Part shown: piece after piece, positions 14,933 through 17,324 of the stretch | How positions within the stretch are numbered: the stretch's first letter is position 1 | Layout: each line of letters starts with the position of its first letter | Assembly (NCBI RefSeq): GCF_001908105.1 | Contig: NZ_MKGQ01000047.1 | Span: 1 to 17,324, forward strand | Reading direction: 5' to 3' | Origin: Xenorhabdus eapokensis | GTDB taxonomy: Bacteria; Pseudomonadota; Gammaproteobacteria; Enterobacterales; Enterobacteriaceae | Length of the DNA stretch: 17,324 nucleotides | Notes under the pieces: generated by a model | Told to the model about the DNA's origin: nothing | What the model saw: the letters and a program-made list of their open reading frames with translations, nothing else | Databases searched by the model: none | Position numbers and translations under genes: made by a program

Positions 14933-16195
14933 ATGAAATTAAACGCACGGCAAATCGAAACAGCAAAACCCAAAGAAAAAACCTACAAACTCGCCGATGG
15001 TGGTGGTCTCTATTTAGAAGTCACGACACGTGGCTCGAAGTACTGGCGCATGAAGTACTACCGCCCCACCGATAAAAAAGAAGACCGACTGGCTTTCGGT
15101 GTCTATCCGGCCATCTCTTTAGCGGGTGCTCGTACCAAAAGAGACGACGCTAAGAAGTTGATTGCTCAGGGCATTGATCCCAAAGGCGAGAAAAAAGACG
15201 CACATGCAGGGGCAAAAGGAAAACATACCTTTGAAAAAGTCGCTCGTGATTGGCACGCCAGCAATAAACGCTGGAGCGAAGATCACGGCAACCGCATTCT
15301 ACGTAGCCTTGAACATTATATTTTCCCTCATATTGGCAGGCTAGATATTTCCACTTTGCGGACAAGCCAGCTTTTAGCCCCGATCAAAACCGTTGATACC
15401 GAGGGCAAACATGATATTGCCCAGCGATTACAGCAACGTGTTACTTCCATCATGCGTTATGCCGTTCAGAATGATATTCTTGAATTCAATCCCGCTAATG
15501 ATATGGCAGGCGCACTTTCCACTGTTAAATCTAAACATCATCCTGCCCTACCTCACGAACGTTTACCTGAATTTTTGAGCCGACTTTCTCGCTATCGTGG
15601 ACGCTTAATCACCCGTATAGCGGTGGAACTGACTTTATTAACATTCGTCCGTTCCAGTGAATTGAGATTTGCGCGTTGGGAAGAACTCGACCTTGAAAAT
15701 GCAGTCTGGAAAATTCCTGCCACAAGAAAAGCGATTGAAGGCGTTAAGTTTTCTGAACGAGGTATGAAAATGAAAACTGAGCATATTGTGCCACTAAGCC
15801 GTCAGGCTGTTACATTATTCAAATCGTTGCATGAGTTAAGTGGTGATTGTGAAGTTATGTTTCCTAACGATCATGATCCGACCAAAGTTATGAGCGAAAG
15901 CACCGTTAATAATGCCTTGCGTGGTATGGGTTACGACACTAAAACTGAAGTTTGCGGGCATGGATTCCGAACAATGGCTCGTGGTGCAATGGGAGAATCA
16001 GGATTATGGAACGATGATGCCATTGAACGCCAGTTAAGCCATGTGGAAAGAAAAAATGTCAGGGCTGCCTATATTCACACCTCTAAACATCTGGATGAAC
16101 GGAGACTGATGGTGCAATGGTGGGCGGATTATCTGGATGCCAATCGGGAAAAACATATCACACCGTATGATTTTGCGAAAAAACGCCGGAAATAA
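14933..16195 (+). CDS. int: Tyrosine integrase, P4 type (DUF4102 N-terminal domain)
   Basis: 420 residues from ATG 14933. The N-terminal DUF4102 arm-binding domain is PKEKTYKLADGGGLYLEV and on to about residue 90. A core-binding domain follows, then the catalytic domain with R240 (FVRSSELR), H343-R346 (HGFRTMAR), H370 (LSH) and Y380 (RAAY), with a lysine at about 279-281 ahead of HIVPLS. All the catalytic residues I looked for are present, so it is probably active. P4-type integrases insert elements at the 3' ends of tRNA genes, matching leuZ here. A GTG at 14921 would add 4 residues; MKLNARQIETAKPKEK is the family-like beginning. Confidence 0.95.
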   Translation: MKLNARQIETAKPKEKTYKLADGGGLYLEVTTRGSKYWRMKYYRPTDKKEDRLAFGVYPAISLAGARTKRDDAKKLIAQGIDPKGEKKDAHAGAKGKHTFEKVARDWHASNKRWSEDHGNRILRSLEHYIFPHIGRLDISTLRTSQLLAPIKTVDTEGKHDIAQRLQQRVTSIMRYAVQNDILEFNPANDMAGALSTVKSKHHPALPHERLPEFLSRLSRYRGRLITRIAVELTLLTFVRSSELRFARWEELDLENAVWKIPATRKAIEGVKFSERGMKMKTEHIVPLSRQAVTLFKSLHELSGDCEVMFPNDHDPTKVMSESTVNNALRGMGYDTKTEVCGHGFRTMARGAMGESGLWNDDAIERQLSHVERKNVRAAYIHTSKHLDERRLMVQWWADYLDANREKHITPYDFAKKRRK

Positions 16196-16229
16196 CATGG
16201 ATTAATGTTCAGAACGTATTGAGTTCATG

Positions 16230-16305
16230 ATGATTTTTTAGACTTTGTTGGCAGTGCCAACAGAGTCTGCTTTTCACACAATACATAGCCAGCTAAAAAC
16301 TCCGC
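16230..16305 (+). repeat. Hairpin repeat unit 1 of 4
   Basis: Layout: ATGATTTTTTA, then a 13-bp stem-loop at 16240-16268 (outer AGACT/AGTCT, inner TGTTGGC/GCCAACA, loop AGT), then CTTTT, and a tail with GCTAAAAACTCC. It lies 35 bases after the integrase stop. As it has a stem followed by T-tract, it could also end integrase transcription. Confidence 0.8.
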
Positions 16306-16335
16306 ATCCTACCCTTTGTTATGGCAATCATCATA

Positions 16336-16411
16336 TGATGTTTTTTTAACCTTTGCTGGCAGTGCCAGCATAGACTGTTTTTTATGCAGTGCATAAGCAG
16401 GTAAGAATTCC
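16336..16411 (+). repeat. Hairpin repeat unit 2 of 4
   Basis: Layout: TGATGTTTTTTTA, inner stem TGCTGGC/GCCAGCA at 16354-16370 with the same AGT loop as unit 1, then GACTGTTTTTT, then a perfect palindrome TTATGCA-G-TGCATAA at 16382-16396, and tail GTAAGAATTCC. The inner stem differs from unit 1 by a paired change (T-A to C-G). Confidence 0.8.
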
Positions 16412-16469
16412 ATATTTTGATCTTGTCAATGAATTATCTTATCTTTTTTTGATTAACCTTTATACAAAA

Positions 16470-16544
16470 GGTGTTTTTTTAAACTTTGTTGCCCAGGACA
16501 ACAAAGACTATTTTTAATACAGTGTGTAATCCACTAAAAATCCC
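16470..16544 (+). repeat. Hairpin repeat unit 3 of 4
   Basis: Layout: GGTGTTTTTTTA, stem CTTTGTTG (16484-16491) with CAACAAAG (16499-16506) and loop CCCAGGA, then GACTATTTTT, ATACAGTG and CTAAAAATCCC. The flanks match units 1 and 2 while the loop region is changed. Confidence 0.75.
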
Positions 16545-16581
16545 ATACCCTGACCCATCATACATTTTCCTTATTTTTCAT

Positions 16582-16610
16582 TTGGTTAAATTTACCCTCA
16601 CAGCTATATA
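16582..16610 (+). promoter_or_regulatory. Promoter-like element before repeat unit 4
   Basis: TTGGTT at 16582-16587 and TATATA at 16605-16610 with a 17-base spacer; the predicted start falls at the first bases of unit 4. The sequence TTGGTTAAA recurs at 16694-16702, where the following -10 match is poor. Confidence 0.5.
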
Positions 16611-16613
16611 CAT

Positions 16614-16688
16614 GGTGTTTTTTTAGGCTGCTGTGCCCGTGGCACACAAGGTTGCTTTTTATACAGTCAATAGACAACAATTAATTTT
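16614..16688 (+). repeat. Hairpin repeat unit 4 of 4
   Basis: Layout: GGTGTTTTTTTA, stem TGTGCC/GGCACA at 16632-16646 with loop CGT, then GGTTGCTTTTT and ATACAGTCAATAG. It is the most diverged unit: the outer stem is weak, but the inner stem is kept with different bases. A promoter-like pair lies just before it (TTGGTT 16582-16587 and TATATA 16605-16610, 17-base spacer), so transcription might begin at the GGTG. Confidence 0.75.
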
Positions 16689-16801
16689 ACGAATTGGTTA
16701 AAGAGTTTACGCTTTCAATTAATCTGAATTTTTAAATAATCCCTCTGTCGTCAAATAACGCCCACTAGGGCATTTCAAGGGCTCGATTACAGGGGGTATA
16801 C

Positions 16802-17008
16802 ATGCCAACAATGACAACATCTAAAGAAAGTCTTATTCGCCTGCCAGAAGTTCAGCGCAGAACGGGTTATAGCAAAGCATGGATCTACAGGCTGATTAAA
16901 GAAGATAAATTCCCGAAACAAGTCAAAATCGGCCCTCGTTCGGTTGCGTTTGTTGAATCAGAAATTGATGGCTGGGTGGATCAGCGGATTGCTGAGTCTC
17001 GTGCCTGA
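16802..17008 (+). CDS. AlpA-family transcriptional regulator / excisionase-like
   Basis: 68 residues with the AlpA (MerR-like winged helix-turn-helix) pattern: LIRLPEVQRRTGYSKAWIYRLIKEDKFPKQVKIGPRSVAFVESEIDGWV. AlpA and P4 Vis proteins regulate integrase expression and excision of satellite-type elements. A strong GGGGG ribosome binding site precedes the ATG by about 5 bases. It follows the hairpin array on the same strand and closes the left module; genes normally following (primase, regulators) are not in the window because an IS982 element begins just after it. The start MPTMTTSKES has alternatives at the second Met. Confidence 0.92.
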   Translation: MPTMTTSKESLIRLPEVQRRTGYSKAWIYRLIKEDKFPKQVKIGPRSVAFVESEIDGWVDQRIAESRA

Positions 17009-17127
17009 TCGAGTACTGGCCTGAATTTTGGTGCATTCGTTCACAATGCAGATAATTCTTTCATTAAGAGATATGCAAGTCTTGCAATTATTATTTAACC
17101 CGAATTCTGGATAAGAAATTGACGAGA

Positions 17128-17188
17128 AGCCTGTTCCAGGAGCAAAGTTTTGGTGCACACCGAAAACAACTCCGAGGGGGAACAGGCT
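17128..17188 (+). promoter_or_regulatory. Long hairpin covering the IS982 transposase ribosome binding site
   Basis: AGCCTGTTCC (17128-17137) pairs with GGAACAGGCT (17179-17188), and inner segments (GTTTTGGTG with CACC-G-AAAAC) extend the stem. The right arm ends directly before the ATG and includes part of the GAGGGGG ribosome binding site. A transcript reading in from outside would fold and hide the start, a known way for IS elements to avoid expression from flanking promoters. Confidence 0.7.
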
Positions 17189-17324
17189 ATGGACAAGTTA
17201 GTTGAAATTTTCTGTGATGTCGATGATTTTTGCCGTTTTTTCATTCCTCAATGGGAACAATTTTGTCTTGAGAGTGGGCATCGTTTACGCCGCCGACAAG
17301 GTCATATGTATCCCAGTGAAATCA
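17189..17324 (+). CDS. IS982-family transposase, 5' part (runs off the window)
   Basis: From ATG 17189, 45 codons to the window edge: MDKLVEIFCDVDDFCRFFIP, then WEQFCLESGHRLRRRQGHMY and PSEI. This is the typical start of IS982-type DDE transposases, with FCDVDDFC and the SEI at the beginning of the next conserved block. The GAGGGGG before it is a strong ribosome binding site but sits inside the hairpin. Completeness cannot be judged. Confidence 0.85.
   Translation, partial: MDKLVEIFCDVDDFCRFFIPQWEQFCLESGHRLRRRQGHMYPSEI

Larger units (their letters stand above)
17098..17324 (+). mobile_element. IS982-family insertion sequence, left part
   Basis: Its presumed left end is near ACCCGAATTCTGG at about 17098-17110, 90 bases after the alpA stop; this boundary is tentative. 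Its transposase begins at 17189. The insertion separates alpA from whatever follows in the island. The right end is beyond the window. Confidence 0.65.

Noticed and set aside
16225..16690. Reading the hairpin array as a CRISPR, integron attC sites, a type III ToxIN antitoxin or a retron
   Set aside because: Units are diverged and irregularly spaced, with no cas genes, no attC core boxes, no ToxN-like gene and no reverse transcriptase in the window.
16958..17158. Minus-strand 66-codon frame between alpA and the IS982 transposase
   Set aside because: It crosses the end of alpA and the presumed IS boundary and has no recognisable domain.

Overview
The window looks like a Gram-negative enterobacterial chromosome of the Xenorhabdus/Photorhabdus/Proteus type (Morganellaceae). 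The evidence is an AT-rich core, the conserved order uvrY-uvrC-pgsA followed by tRNA-Gly, tRNA-Cys and tRNA-Leu (glyW-cysT-leuZ in E. coli), close relatives of E. coli CycA, UvrY, UvrC and PgsA, and many insertion-sequence and prophage remnants. The genus is inferred, not proven.

Bases 1-4250 are accessory DNA. They hold the 3' end of an IS1-family element, an orphan phage tail/baseplate gene (OB-fold, gpV/VgrG-like), a complete hicA-hicB toxin-antitoxin pair whose toxin is only 58 codons with a GTG start, a 560-base stretch with little coding content, and a second toxin-antitoxin pair of the HigB2/HigA2 (RelE-like/NadS-like) type on the minus strand. Both pairs show twin palindromic operators placed on a near-consensus sigma-70 promoter. 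The segment lies on the 3' side of a minus-strand tRNA-Lys with anticodon CUU, a common place for prophage integration.

Bases 4303-14800 are mostly core: tRNA-Lys, the permease cycA, an NTF2-like protein, a YhhY/AaaT-like acetyltransferase, an IS630 remnant fused to an unrelated tail, a divergent LysR regulator and EamA transporter, a small membrane protein with a potassium-channel-like 2TM/pore-loop layout but no selectivity filter, a GFA-family zinc protein, then uvrY-uvrC (response regulator of the BarA/Csr pathway plus nucleotide excision repair), pgsA (phosphatidylglycerol synthesis) and three tRNA genes.

Bases 14768-17324 begin an integrative element inserted at the leuZ tRNA. A P4-type tyrosine integrase with all the catalytic residues I looked for is followed by a 600-base non-coding stretch and an AlpA-type regulator. 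The stretch carries four diverged tandem copies of a unit of about 75 bases: T-tract, stem-loop, T-tract, A/C-rich tail. Stem sequences differ between copies while pairing is kept in the inner stems, which suggests selected RNA (or cruciform DNA) structure. This is the most novel feature here. An IS982-family element has inserted just after alpA and runs off the window; a hairpin in its leader covers the transposase ribosome binding site.
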